This document shows positions 25,901 through 63,015 of a stretch of DNA of 64,000 bases, piece by piece. How positions within the stretch are numbered: position 1 is the first letter of the stretch; every line of letters begins with the position of its first letter. The DNA lies in assembly GCF_024679095.1 (NCBI RefSeq), contig NC_066544.1:8927490-8991489 (forward strand), read 5' to 3'. Origin of the DNA: Eriocheir sinensis (lineage: Eukaryota > Arthropoda > Malacostraca > Decapoda > Varunidae). The position numbers and the translations under genes are program-made. The notes under the pieces are model-generated. The model was not told the origin of the DNA and ran no database searches. It saw only the letters and a program-made list of their open reading frames with translations.

Positions 25901-28900
25901 TTTCAGTTTATTTTAGGTGCCAGATTTAGATGCTATTCTGGTGCCCATCAGTGGAGGGGGAATGACATCCGGCATTGCTGTAGCAGCCCAAGAGATGCAA
26001 CCCAATTGCAAAGGTTAGTCATTCCTTGTGTTGATGGTCCTTGGATGGTAACACCCATCTAACAGAGTTAACTTTTTGAACTAACACTGACTGTTGGGTG
26101 TGGTATTTACTTAATAGTTTTGGTGTCACTAAATGTTTGGGCAGAGATGTCAGTCAGGAAACTGTTCCTTGGTTCATCATTATCATCCTTATCATTATTT
26201 CTCTTCTTTAAGTTATATAAAAACAGAATGAAACTCAGACTGAAGAAATTAAAACAACAACCACAGATCACAACCATTACAACTTCTTGTAGTTATATGC
26301 TTTTGAAGTGTCATTATGAATTAGATAAAACTTTTCATTCGAGTATTAGCACAGTATTTTAACTTTTTTTATGCTTTACCCTCTTAAATTAGTTGCATCA
26401 GTATCATGTAGTATGGTAGTATCATGGATAGGATGGTTTAGATATTAATGTTAAGAAGTCACTTTGATTACTTTCTCAACATTTGATTTGATGACCTCAT
26501 GAAATATGGATCTTAATTGAAAGTTATTTGATATTTTACTGCTATTTGATGGATGATTTGTGAATATCGCAGACTCATAGTATCAGTAACAAACTTGTGG
26601 AATATGCTCTTCATTGGCTGTTTCTTGCCTGGAATTTTCCTTGATTTATGGAGGTGTTACTGGCTGTTTATTGTTTTTTGGACATAGATGTTCATAAGAT
26701 ATTCTGTGGTGTGAAGCGTCTCTTTATATTGTTTTGGGTTGGTAGTGTTTCCTGTTGAGCCATTTGGGAAGTTCCTAGAAAGGTGCCTTCAGAGTCGGCA
26801 GCGCTTGTGGCCAAACCCACCTCAGTTCTTAGATACCATTGCTGATGCTATCAGGACTCAGCAGGTAAGGGTGTAAGGGGCATCACTGAAATGCCAATCA
26901 ACCTGCTTTGTGTGAGTGTGGTTTTGTGTTTTCTAGCATGTGTGTTATTGAATGAAGTTCTCAATGTTAGAAAGGAGTGATACATACAGCCTGTGTATTT
27001 GTAAGTACTTGAGTTGTAGTAGCTTTTACAGATTCCATCAGATTTGACAATTGTTTCTAATGTTCCTTAAGTACTCTTTGCTGCTGCTGGATGTTACGGT
27101 ACTACCGTCGGTTCACTTGAGTCTGAAGTGTGCATTATCACGCAATGGCAATCTGCAGCCACACGGCGTGTCCAATTTCATGGATACTGTATGCTAGCCT
27201 ACGCATAGTAAACAGTCGTCAGTGTCGGTAATATGCAGGCAGCAATAACAAATACCGTCAATTATAGTCGATTATGCGTTAAAAAATATTAGTAATGTCT
27301 CAAATACTAACTGTTTTGTTAATTTACAAGATCACTGATTATGATTATCAAACATCCTTGAAGCTGTCTACCACTGAGAAAATTAGCAGGCTTTATATTA
27401 ATAAAACAGCTATTTGCGACATTAATAATATTTTTTTAACTCAAAATCGACTATAATTGATGGCATTTGTTATTGCTGCCTGCATATGATTGACACTGAC
27501 GACTGTTTACTATGCGTAAGCTAGCAAACAGTATCCACGAAATCAGACACGCCATGTAGCTGCAAGTTGCCGTTACGCAATAATGCACACTTCTGACTCA
27601 GGTGAACCAACTATAACTGATACAGTTTTTACAAACAGCTAAATTTATGTGCAGTAGAAATAATGAAATATGATATGTAATCTTGAACATTGTCATGCCA
27701 TTAGTACTCTTTGCATGTTATGTGTATTCATTCTAATGCATCACATCCTCTGCATAGCACCATTCCAAATTTATGTAATCTAGATCAACTAGGAATTTCT
27801 TAGCACAGCATATGCTATTGCTGCAGCCAGTGAGATTTGTTGTCCATCCCAGTTCCTGAGTTTTTACCCCCACAAGTTGTTCGTGCCTGGATTTATCTTT
27901 TGATCACAGAAAACCGAACTTATCAACCATAATTTGTGGTGTGGGCTGTGTGGCATTGTGTGCCATTCCATGATTTTAGTCTTCAAGTAGACAGGATCAT
28001 ATATTTGTGGTGTAGTATACTGTTACTTCATTCATCACATACATAAGCAATACATTTAAGAATTTAAAGTGTGTTGTTCACATACATCTTAGTTTTTGTA
28101 ATAAAGATTTGACTCCTGCAAGTTCAAGATTGTATGTTTCAGTGTTTGCTGTTGAACCAGTGGGCAAAGACCTCCAGAGGTGTTTAGAGAAAGGAGAAAA
28201 GATCTATTCAGGCCCTAATAAGTTCTTGGATACAGTGGCAGATTCCATTAGAATCCAGCAGGTGAGATTAGAGCATATCCTCAGAACTTCCAAAGGTTAC
28301 ACTAACTTGACATGGTAACTTCATTACAATATCACTTGTACTTATTCTTCTTCGATGCATTTTAAAATCATTAAGGGCTTCACAGTGTTTGTCTTCCTTT
28401 CCTCAACACTGGCACACAATGGAAGCTATCTAACCTTTGTGGTTATCAAGCAATTACTATTACTCAACAAAATTTTCCTTACAAATAATTTTTTTGTGAC
28501 ATGATGAAACGTGTGTAAACCATATTCATTACTCCAAAAATATAACAGTATGTCATCTCTTTATTTTGTGGTATTTCCCACCAACTATGTATTCTCAAGA
28601 AAGGTCACAGCTTGGAATCTAATATCAGTCGGCTGCTGAGCTTGTACACAAAAAAATGGCAGCTGGGGAATGGCTAGGTATGATGGAAAGGATGTGAACG
28701 AAAGTGGAAGTTGACTGTGTCCTTAGAGAAGAGCTGTTTATTGGTTTTGGTTTGAGACAAAACTAAAGCAAAGAATTTTGTGGGGAGAGTGACAAAGGTT
28801 GAAGTACGTTATAGCTGAATGTGGAAATTAAGAAGTATGAGAACAGAGTATTTATATATGACTAAAAAAAGAAATTGGAAGGTTATGAATAGAACCTGCT

Positions 28901-29490
28901 AAGCTATAATAATGCATACTGTTATTCCAATAATCTGAACCACCTTTCCTCTGAACAGGTGGGTGACTTGACCTTTCCCATCTTGTGTGACTTTGCTGAG
29001 CACAAAGTTTTCACCATCACTGATGAACAGATGGTTGAGGGCATGAAGCTGACTTTTGAGCGTCTGAAGGTAATTCCAAGTTTTCTTGTAATCTGTACTC
29101 AAAGGCATCTGTATACAAGTCCTTGCCTCTACTATACTACAGCTGCTACTCAAACACTTCCTCCTCCTGTGAATCCTAATCTCTTGGTTGGAGAATAGTT
29201 CAACTTAAGTCTTTGTAACTTTTATAGAAAGGGTTCTTTGCCCTTTTATAACAGTCATCCAGTTTAGTTGATGAAAAATATTTATAGTAAAGATAGGGTT
29301 AACTAAAGATAGCGTGATAGTCGTGACTGATGACGATGATGTGTTCTAGATGGTGGTGGAGGTGGCTTCAGGGGCAGCAGTGTATGCAGCCTTGCACCGC
29401 CTGAAGGAGGTCAGCCCGCCACCACAGAAGGTCGGGGTCATCCTGTGTGGTGGCAATGTTGACCTCGATCGCCTTCCATGGAACACCTGA
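22957..29490 (+). CDS. Srr: Serine racemase / serine-threonine dehydratase family PLP enzyme, 324 aa
   Basis: This fold-type II PLP enzyme interconverts L- and D-serine and/or deaminates serine to pyruvate; it is cytosolic in animals. Exons: 22957-23139, 23742-23832, 24694-24811, 25198-25312, 25917-26013, then either 26746-26864 or 28143-28261, then 28959-29069 and 29350-29490 (TGA). All junctions are GT-AG and phases agree; each isoform totals 975 nt. The PLP lysine is in KTGSFKARGA (residues 49-58). The substrate loop is THSTGNHGQA, the phosphate-binding glycine loop PISGGGMTSG, and the C-terminal cofactor site LCGGNVDL. Length matches the family (about 330-340 aa). In the substrate loop, Thr replaces the second Ser of the HSSGNHG motif of mammalian serine racemase. 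Exon 6 exists in two versions (separate entries). The gene has no signal peptide and its 5' end is GC-rich. Confidence 0.92.
23919..24212 (-). mobile_element. tRNA-derived SINE in a serine racemase intron
   Basis: On the - strand the head GGGGAGGTGGTGACTGACTGG resembles a Pol III A-box region. GTATTCAAGTCC about 40 bp later resembles a B box (GGTTCGANTCC). The body continues to about 23919. It is antisense to the host gene. Confidence 0.55.
24291..24530 (-). mobile_element. SINE-like element copy 2, 240 bp, with an 11-bp target duplication
   Basis: It is flanked by GCTTTTAGACT at 24280-24290 and 24531-24541. It shares both ends and the AGGGGAAACGGCCCCTTGT block with the copy at 15866-16076. 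The - strand 3' tail is GAA-rich (GAAGAAGAAG). An internal inverted repeat (AAGTGAGCAGCTC / GAGCTGCTCACTT) is present only in this copy. Confidence 0.75.
25354..25595 (+). mobile_element. Foldback/MITE-like palindrome in a serine racemase intron
   Basis: TTAACCCTTTCAATACGGTGACGCAGACG at the left is mirrored by CTGTCTGCGTCACATAATGAAAGGGTTAA at the right. Inside, the AGGAAATGGAAGAGG / CCTCTTCCATTTCCT block occurs four times in alternating orientation, so nearly the whole unit can fold on itself. Confidence 0.75.
26746..26864 (+). CDS. Srr: Serine racemase exon 6, version A
   Basis: 119 nt, preceded by ttggtag and followed by gtaagg. It completes a split Val codon and then codes 39 residues, starting FPVEPFGKFLERCLQSRQRL and ending FLDTIADAIRTQQ. 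It has the same length and phases as version B at 28143-28261, with 21 of 39 residues identical. It contains the Glu-Pro expected at the cation-binding Glu of the family. Joining A to B shifts the frame and gives a stop about 14 codons into B. Confidence 0.85.
27110..27608 (+). mobile_element. Long-hairpin MITE between the two alternative exons
   Basis: About 200 bp at 27110-27310 is repeated inverted at 27420-27608, with about 85% match by eye, around a spacer of about 110 bp. The outer ends are GGTTCACTTGAGTC and GACTCAGGTGAACC. No ORF. It lies in the intron separating exon versions A and B, so transcripts could form a stable stem there. Confidence 0.8.
28143..28261 (+). CDS. Srr: Serine racemase exon 6, version B
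   Basis: 119 nt, preceded by atgtttcag and followed by gtgaga. It codes FAVEPVGKDLQRCLEKGEKI and ends FLDTVADSIRIQQ. It has an Asp (GKD) where version A has Phe (GKF), and a Gly-Pro-Asn (SGPNK) where A has NPPQ. Both versions keep an open frame and good splice sites, so neither looks like a dead duplicate. Confidence 0.85.
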
Positions 29491-32077
29491 AAAGTTCCTA
29501 ATTAGTGCAGGGAGCTGGTGCATTGATGGGTTACATCCTTCATTGGACAACACTTTTTTATTGACTTATTGGGTGCTGTCTTCATTAACAAGAAAGGTAT
29601 TTCTTTATAGTTGCATTAGAAACCTAGCCTGAACATTTTATTTGGGTATTTTATTGGGAATTCTGATTAGGATGCTGTATTAATAGCTTCCTAAGTCTTA
29701 TTTAGTTGTAGTTGTTATTGGAAAAAGTACTTTTAACCCTTTTCAAATAGTTCCCTATTATTTTGTATTGTTTTTGGGCCAGCAAGCTTGACTCAGACGC
29801 AAGGTCCTGGTTTTGGTGGAGACTGTTAAGTCAGTGCCCATTTACAGTACATGCCTTGTTCACCTGAAAGCGAGTAGATACTGCAATTGGTTGTGGAGTT
29901 GCAACCTCATTTTTTAGTAAAGTGGTACCAAAAAACTAGAGTTTGCTTCCAGGTGCTAGAATATGATCCTAATCTCCCATTGCTCATCATCATCCATCCA
30001 CTTCCTTCTCAAGGAGGACAGCACACCAACCCAGAAGTTGCTGCTAAAAAAAATAATATTTTCGGATAGGTGTTCGTCATTTGTTAATGTTTTTTTCTAG
30101 TCCTGTGTTATTGTTTGTAGTTGTAATATTAGTATTACAAGTATTTTATTTTTCTTAGTTAACCATTGTTAATTATGTATTGTAGTTTGAAGTGCCTTGT
30201 CTTTGATCCTGTCAACTGAGCAGCTTTCTGTGCAATAGTGCAATAGTGCACTTTTTAGTGTTGTAGTTTCTTATTTTGTTTAAAAGTGATAACCTTGTGA
30301 TATCTTTGGTGCCAATATATTTACCAAGTTGTAGTATACAGGATTTGAGGTTTGTGTGTGTGTGTGTGTGTGTGTGTGTCACATACATACCATATTTCGC
30401 CCTAAAACCATTCATCAGCCTTAATTAAACTTTAATACACTAAAATTGCTTTGGTTTATGAATACAGGATCAAGTGTTCCAGGCCATAACTGTATTCATA
30501 GTTTCATTGTTTATGCAAATTGTTGGGCTTGATTCTGAATCTATGGGACTAATTAGTTTTACTGGGCATAAGGATGAAATACAATAAGTGCTGTATTTTA
30601 GTACAACAGAGGAGGGCACATGGCCCCCATAGTAGTTATTGTTGTTTATTGATATATTTATGAGATTACCATTTACTACTCAGTACTCGATTGTGTATTA
30701 CTATAGTTATCATGAAAAATAAAACAAGCAACAAAGTGACGATAGTACACTTGTTTCCCAAAGTTGTCACTGCTGCCACAAGTAGAAAATGTTTTTGAGA
30801 AAACGCATCGTGCAGTACAGGTTAAAAATGCCTTCATGCTAATTTTAAATAATGGGCTCATAACAGTCCTATTTTGATTTTAGTGGTATACGCCTTTGTG
30901 TGTGTGTGTGTGTGTCCTATTTCCCGCCCCTTCGTGCTCCCCTCTGAACATAGGTATGCATAGGTATTTCTGCCAAGGTTGAATATAGCGGTGACCTGTT
31001 CTTGCAAGGCGCCATACCACCACTATAGCAAACTTGGGCTGTGACGGAGTTAGCGATGAAGTACTCCTCTTTAGATGCTCCTCCATATGCCTCTTATACA
31101 CGTGTACCCCGCTGACGTGTATTGACGCAAACATCATCATCAGCCATTATTAGGCCACAAATGGAAAAAAGTCATTCTCTGTGTTAATTGCTTTTCGTCT
31201 ATACTCTGACGTACCTTAGCGTACTCCATCCTTCTCCAGCCTTGTTAAATTTTTCCATCTGATGTAAGAATTATTATCAGCACAAGTTTGACGGTGAAAA
31301 AGTGACGCGCATTAACATACACTGACGCAACACATGAGGTGCCAGTATTCTCTTAATTAGACTCGATTATCAATAAGGAAAACCCATTAAATTATCAGCA
31401 TCTAAAATTAAGTGGTTGTTGAAGAATGTTATCAGAATCACATGATGTAATGTATTTACGAGAGTGAGGCATGCAAGCTCAGTCATGTGACGAATATAAT
31501 GATGACCCAGCAGCTACAGCATGCCCCAGGCCGTGAGATAAGCTGTTAAAGATGGAGGCAGGAAGAGTGTGTTAAGGCCTGTGTGTTACCCTACTGTTTA
31601 TATATACGTGTTGAATGGCTGTCACTATACGAAGCAAACCAAGACTTCTCCAGTAAATATCAGTGGCAATAGGTCAAGAAAACCTTTGTGTGACGTGTAT
31701 GCGATATACTCAAACATAAGTACCATGGTAGTTACCATGTTTTGATTATTATAGTTAAGAACAAAATGTCACTCGTGGGACGGAAAACAAGGCGAATGTC
31801 CAGACAAAGGGATCAATGGTTGGCTGGCTAGCTGGGGAGGCCCGTGTAGGGTGTTGCAGTTATGTAATGGTGTGGGTGAGTGCAGTGTTACCGCTGCCAT
31901 AGTTATTTCTTCTACATTTTTAGTGCATATGCGATATTTTTAAATAATTTTGTCAAAGGTTAACAAGAGACATTACTTGGTTATGTCATAACTCATATAT
32001 AAGATCATTCAAACTAAGAAGAGACTAAGAGAGGACTTAATAACTCAAAATGTCACCGAAATTCCGTATTTAGGTCA
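29491..32077 (+). other. 3' flank of serine racemase; no further gene seen
   Basis: AT-rich sequence with short (GT)n runs at 30353-30380 and 30897-30914. An AATAAA at about 30718 could serve as a distant poly(A) signal. No frame here has coding character. Confidence 0.5.
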
Positions 32078-32159
32078 GGTAGCGTGGCCGAGTGGTCTAA
32101 GGCGCTGGTTTAAGGCACCAGTCTCTTCGGAGGCGTGGGTTCGAATCCCACCGCTGCCA
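32078..32159 (+). tRNA. tRNA-Leu (anticodon AAG)
   Basis: 82 nt forming a full cloverleaf. The acceptor stem GGTAGCG pairs with CGCTGCC, with A as discriminator base. The A box is TGGCCGAGTGG. The anticodon stem CTGGT/ACCAG encloses loop TTAAGGC, giving anticodon AAG. A type II variable arm (TCTCTTCGGAGG) follows, and the B box is GGTTCGAATCC. No intron. A Pol III T-run (TTTTTT) follows at 32162. CCA is not encoded, as expected in a eukaryote. Confidence 0.97.
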
Positions 32160-33185
32160 TGATTTTTTCTGTCTTTTATGCCTACTATTCCCTTGCTCTG
32201 TTATTTTGCAATCAATGGTGGAGTCGTGATGATTGATCCTGCATGCGTTTGTTGTAGTCATGAGCTATTTCAGTTTTTGGGCCAGGGTGTGGGGGGGTGG
32301 TGCCTGGTAGTGCCATCTTCGCTCATGCCCTTTGAACCCACACACACTTGTAAGATCTCAAGACAAACAGTGAGTGCCGCGATAGCAGATTATAAAAATA
32401 GTTGAGTAACCTGATAAACAATAGTGATAATCTTCAAGCAATTTTGGTTCCTTCAAAACGGACTCAAAAGATAAGTGTCGTGTTTCTACATCCGGTGCGG
32501 GGAGGGAGATAAAAGCATTTTGGGGAAAATTGATGTTTTGCCAGGAAGGAAGGGAAAGGAGGAAGGGGGTGAGTGTGGCTTTCCTTCCGTTCCCAGAATC
32601 CCAGTAATATTCCCAGGCTGTTCCGGGAAAGCGTAGCGGCGACAGGGGGTTCCTGGTAGTAGCTTGGGAGTGCCAGGGGTCGCTAGCTACACCCCTTTCC
32701 TTCCTATCTCCCGTATATTTCTCTCGCTGTAGCTATTATGATATGTATACCTACCATTCTACTTGGCTACATCTCTTTGCGTCTAAATGTGTTTATAGGT
32801 GTACCTGTTTCTATTGTTACTGCGTGGTTTAGTATACAAAGTTGCGAGGAAAGTAAGAACAAAGTGGATGCTTACTTATGTCATGCCTTGTCGAATATTA
32901 TTAGTCCTGAAGAGGTGATGTTTAGTCTATGAGTGTTTAGGACCGAGCAGAAATGCTCACTTAAAGACAGATAGCGCTTATCGGTGTTGGTGCTTAGCCT
33001 AACGTAAGGGTTGCCTAGACGGGCCACCTCACACACTGGCTGAAGACGTTACTTGTGGCCGGATTTTCCTTCTCACACGCTGATCTCCACACCGACAAGC
33101 CTCCCGTCAACTATACATCACATTACACGCAGTACTCCGTACCATAACCTTCGCGTTGAGGAATAACGCCTAATAACACAGGGTC
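32160..33185 (+). other. Intergenic region between tRNA-Leu and the kay promoter
   Basis: No gene or clear repeat is seen. Confidence 0.4.
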
Positions 33186-33412
33186 TGACGTCACTGGCAC
33201 ATGACCAAGGCGAGGCTGACGTAGCTTCTATTTTTGGATACATGTGACGTCACAGGAGGTGGGCGGTCCCTTGTCATTTTGTTTCGGTTGCTGATGATGA
33301 CAAGATACCTCGCTGGTGCCCAAAACATGGCTCTCGCTTATGAGTATTGTATGGGTAGTGAAGAGACACGTACTACGGGTGTATATAAAGGGAGATATAA
33401 AGGGGTGGTAAG
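33186..33412 (+). promoter_or_regulatory. kay: kay promoter: two palindromic CRE/AP-1-type sites and TATA boxes
   Basis: Perfect TGACGTCA occurs at 33186-33193 and 33245-33252, with a related CTGACGTAG between them near 33218. CTATTTTTGG near 33228 is one base from an SRF CArG box. TATATAAA lies at 33383-33390, with a second TATAAAG near 33397. These are the kinds of sites that drive fos genes in vertebrates (CRE, SRE). They suggest cAMP/AP-1 control and possible autoregulation. Confidence 0.55.
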
Positions 33413-33595
33413 ATTTCGGGTGAGATTAAAGAGTGGGTTGAACATAAAGATACGAGACGAACACTGTGTGCGGGTAGAGGCAGAGCGAATGGCTGGGATA
33501 TAGGAGCGAGTTCCCCAGCCGCGGCCAGGCAGTGTATGAGTCATCGCAGGAGGGGGAGGAGCTCTTTCTAACGTTTGAAGTGACGCCACCGCCCC

Positions 33596-59037
<25,442 letters not shown>

Positions 59038-59427
59038 GGTTCGTCCCCTCCCCTCTCCCCTTCGTCCACCCCCTTGCCACTCCCACCCCACGCCCGTGAA
59101 GGCTAGTCCCGCCGCCGCCATTGACACAGCCGCGGGTCCTGTCCTGTGCCCCGTGGCCGCCCTCACAACTTCGTCATTCAGCAAGTCAGCAGCAGGACGT
59201 TTCCGGAACTCATCATCCGTCAGGAACACTTAGCGCCCTCCCACACCACCCTCCCACACCGCGCCCACTCTTTGTGCCCCGTGCTTTTGACAGGGGCGGG
59301 GCAGGGCGTGGCGTGTGGGTGGCGGGGTGCAGGGCATACCAATCACGCGGCGCCCCCATGCAGTGATCACTTTCTGTACTATGCAACGAGTCGTAGCAAA
59401 CAAAAGCAGTTCCATGCAATTTTTCGC

Positions 59428-59433
59428 ATTAAA
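59428..59433 (+). terminator. kay: Possible kay poly(A) signal (ATTAAA)
   Basis: ATTAAA about 390 nt after the stop codon, followed by a GT/T-rich stretch (gtgtttttacttgttgatgttg). Plausible only. Confidence 0.3.
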
Positions 59434-59822
59434 GTGTTTTTACTTGTTGATGTTGCTTAGTGTAAGGAATATCTTTGTCTTTGTATACTTTCTTTTTTTT
59501 GACACGTTGACCATAACATTCACGTCTTGGCCTAGGTAATGTTAGAGTTTTCCTCCCACCAACACCAACACTCTTACCTCCGTGTGTACGTAGCGCAGCG
59601 CTCAACCAAAGAAAGAAGGGAAGGCGGCTGGGGCGAGGGACGGAGGGAGGGAAGGAACAGGGACCTTTTCACCCCTTCCACACCTTCCCCTCCCTCTCTC
59701 ACCCCACACGCAGCCGCAAGGAGTCAGGTTCACGTAAACGGCTTCAGTCTATACGGCAAAGATAATAACTAAACAGTCGTGGGTGCTACTGACTGAGATA
59801 AGAGATAAAAGATAATAAGCTC

Positions 59823-60372
59823 ATGGCAAGCTTTTCCTTTTCATCTCCCTTTCTCGATACCTCCCCACGTATACCTGCTGCCTTTCCTTCTCATGTGTTC
59901 CTCTTCCCCTTCCTCCTCCTCACTTTCCTTTTTATCCTCTACTCCCACTTCCTTCTCCTCCTCACTTTCCTTGTTATCCTCCACTTCTTCATTCTCCCCT
60001 TCTTTCTCCTCCGCCTCCTCCTCGTCCTTTACTTGGCTTCCTCTTCCAATTCCTCTTCATTTAAAGTGTTATCCTCCTATTCCTTCTCCCCTTCTTTCTC
60101 CTCGGCTTATTCCTCGTCCTTTACTCTTCCCCTTCTCTTCATTTTCCTTATCTTTCACCCTCACTTCTTTTCCCTTTCTCCTCCGCCTCTTTCTCGTCCT
60201 TTACTTCTCCCTTTCTCTTCATTTTCCTTGCTATCTTTCCCTTCGTACCCCTTTTTTTCTCCTCTGCCTATTCCTCGTCCTTTACTCTTCCCCTTCTCTT
60301 AATATTCCTTATCTTCTACCCCCATTTCCTTTCCCTTTCTCCTCTGCCTCTTCCTCGTCCTCTTCGTCAGGG
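59823..60372 (+). repeat. Pyrimidine-rich minisatellite downstream of kay
   Basis: CTCCTCGTCCTTTACTCTTCC- and TTCCTTATC-type units repeat about seven times with a ~70-90-bp period. The remainder of 60.4-64.0 kb holds (GT)n at 60650-60675 and 62330-62352, purine-rich DNA and no gene I can support. Confidence 0.75.
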
Positions 60373-60644
60373 GTACAAGGAAGTGAGGATGGGTTTTGTA
60401 TTTCCGCGGTAGTAGCGTCATGAGCACTTGATAATAGAGTGTGTGTCCCTCGCTGCCCTGAGGAAAAAAAAAAAAAAAACACCACCAGTTACTACTATTG
60501 ATACGATTAATATTTATAACTAGTCTAGCTTTCGTACATTCATATGATATAAGAAGTCAGATCTATTTATACCAGAGTATTTAGATAATATTTTACAATA
60601 AAACGGAAATGCCTATGGTTTGGTTTTATTTGGTATACATGTGT

Positions 60645-60675
<31 letters not shown>

Positions 60676-61254
60676 TGATAGAGGGGGGAGAAAGAAAGAA
60701 AAAGAAGGGAAAGAATTGGAAAAAGAAGAGAAGGAAATGGGAAGAAAAAGGAAAAGAAAAATACATAAAGAAGGAAAGAAAGGGGAGGGAGAGAGAGAGA
60801 GAGAGGGGGGGGGAGAGAAAATGTACAGAAGGAAGAGGCCAATTAACTAACACCTTGACAATCCACAAACAAACAAAAAAAAAAAGTTAAGCAGCAGTGC
60901 CACGTCACCACAAGCCAGGCCTACCAACCAACCACCCAGAACCTTAATCACCAGTCCCTTCATGCAAGTCTTCCCCATCGAGGATTACGCCGCAAATACT
61001 AATACGATTCTTCGCCAAACTAGAGCAACAATTAATTCATTTTGATTGCACGGCGCCGGCTCCATCTTGCCATACCAACAACGCCGAAGCAAGGAAGACC
61101 ATCGTACAAGTCTCTACATTATCGTACTTCTTCGCTTATAATATGCTCCTTGTAGTCATTGAGGGGCGGAGGGGGGGTGGCTACAGGGACTAATGCTGAA
61201 GGTCAATGCAAGGAGTGTGTTTTACGTAGTAGCAGCCATAGGTCGGTGCTCTCG

Positions 61255-61455
61255 GACGCTTCAGCCTCTCACATCAACTACCAAAGGACGAAAAGTAAAT
61301 TAATCGAGTTCTCATAAGCTTTTTTTTTCCATTGAAGGTAGATAAGAATGGCCAGACTATCACCAGAGTAATAAAACTACTACTAGAAATGCCCACAACT
61401 CCTACGAAATCCTTGTCAAAAGTGTGCTTGGACGCCGAAATGTGAATATGACCCA
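61255..61455 (+). repeat. Dispersed repeat family D, copy 2
   Basis: Shares GAAATGCCCACAACTCCTAC, GAAATCCTTGTCAAA and a final GAAATGTGAATATGACCC with copy 1. Confidence 0.65.
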
Positions 61456-62457
61456 AATAACCCTTGTCAACAAATTTTGCAAGGTCCTACATCTATCGTT
61501 TTACCTCTCTTTACCCTCACACAGCTTTATCAATCTCTTCAGTATCACTTACTAACAATAACAACATCCCTTTTCATTGTATTTAAGTCCAGTATTGAAA
61601 ATCAAACTTACTCTATGTTGCCTAAAGTGAGTCTTATTGCAGTCGTTCAGTCGTTCAACTCTTATTATCGAACAACTCTTAACCTTTACACTCCTACATG
61701 GTCTTCCTTACCCTTCTTACCCCCTTCCAGCTACCCTTTTAAACAGCTGGAAACACAAGGAGAGGGGAGAGGAGAGGTGGGTCAGTATTGTAAAAGCGTT
61801 TGGTTAGTGTCAGTTGGTCCATCGGTCACAGCAGCCCCTTCCTGTTTCTCTCCTCTTGGTAAGTCTCATCGCTTTATAGATACCCAGTTCAGGGATTATT
61901 CAACCAGAACCACTAAATGAGAGTCGATAAGAGTAAGAGTTTAGAGCTAAGTAGTATCCATGTCTGTTCATCGAAGGGAATCTGTTTGAGTCTACATCAT
62001 ATATTTGCTATTATTTTCCCTCAATGCCCTTTCATGGATCTCAATAGTAATAATAATGTTAGTAAAGGGATATAACCACAACACCACATTTACTTACTAG
62101 CCTATTTCCTAACGTTTTTATACATTACCAAGTTATCGCATGCATTTTATTTTGTTTTTGTTTACTGTGGCCAAGTTCCAAATCACTATTAAAACAAAGA
62201 ATAAAACAAAGGAATGATGACTCAAGGGAACCGGATATGATAATTAATTGATGATATAGAATCGTATGATGGATGGGTAGTTTCAAGGTGTAACTAGCCA
62301 CGTAAGCATAACAAAGAGAGTGAGTAATGTGTGTGTGTGTGTGTGTGTGTGTTTAAGGCATAGTGTGTCTGTTATCACCGCCATGAATTATATCAATCCA
62401 TAATCTTGATGTGATACCGAGAAATACAAACAAACGCGCGAACAAACACAGACAAAG

Positions 62458-62458
<1 letters not shown>

Positions 62459-62506
<48 letters not shown>
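62459..62506 (+). repeat. (ATT)n microsatellite
   Basis: An uninterrupted ATT run flanked on both sides by GACAAAGCATTA / GACAAGCGAGC..GGACAAAGCATTA, suggesting a duplicated edge. Confidence 0.9.
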
Positions 62507-62508
<2 letters not shown>

Positions 62509-62809
62509 AGACAAGCGAGCTGAGTCTGGACAAAGCATTACATTAGTACGCCATTCGTGTGAGATTAGCGAGAGCGGAACATATCACAATGACGACGAAA
62601 TAGATAAAGATTGCAATAATGTGTGCAAATACGAGAGATATACAAGAATTAACAGATCACGATAACAACGAAAGAGATTACGTTTGCAAATATATATATA
62701 CGAATACGATAAACATGCCACAGGAAACAACAACAACAAAATAAAATGCATACGATAACTTGTAAATGTATAAAAACGTTAGGAAATTAGGCTTGTATTC
62801 TTCAGACTC

Positions 62810-63015
62810 TTTCAACTCTCACGACAAATATTTACAGAGGTCACAAAGGAGATTAGTTAGGTTCTCATAAGTGTTTTCACGTTCATGGTGCAGAAGAAGC
62901 CTTGTCACGAGGCTCATAAAACTACCCATGGAAATGCCCACAACAACCCCTACGAAAGCCTTATCAAATGTGGATGTGTAAGCTTCGAAATGTTTGAGAA
63001 TATGGGCCGTAAAAG
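62810..63015 (+). repeat. Dispersed repeat family D, copy 3
   Basis: Shares TTCATGGTGCAGAAGAAG, GAAATGCCCACAAC..CCTAC and GAAAGCCTTATCAAAT with the other copies. A purine-rich tract follows to about 63480. Confidence 0.65.

Noticed and set aside
28600..28900. A third alternative serine racemase exon between 6B and exon 7
   Set aside because: I looked for another FxVEP..FLDT segment with splice sites and found none.
30880..31140. 86-codon - strand ORF
   Set aside because: No signal peptide, domain, splice partner or codon pattern; partly (AC)n.
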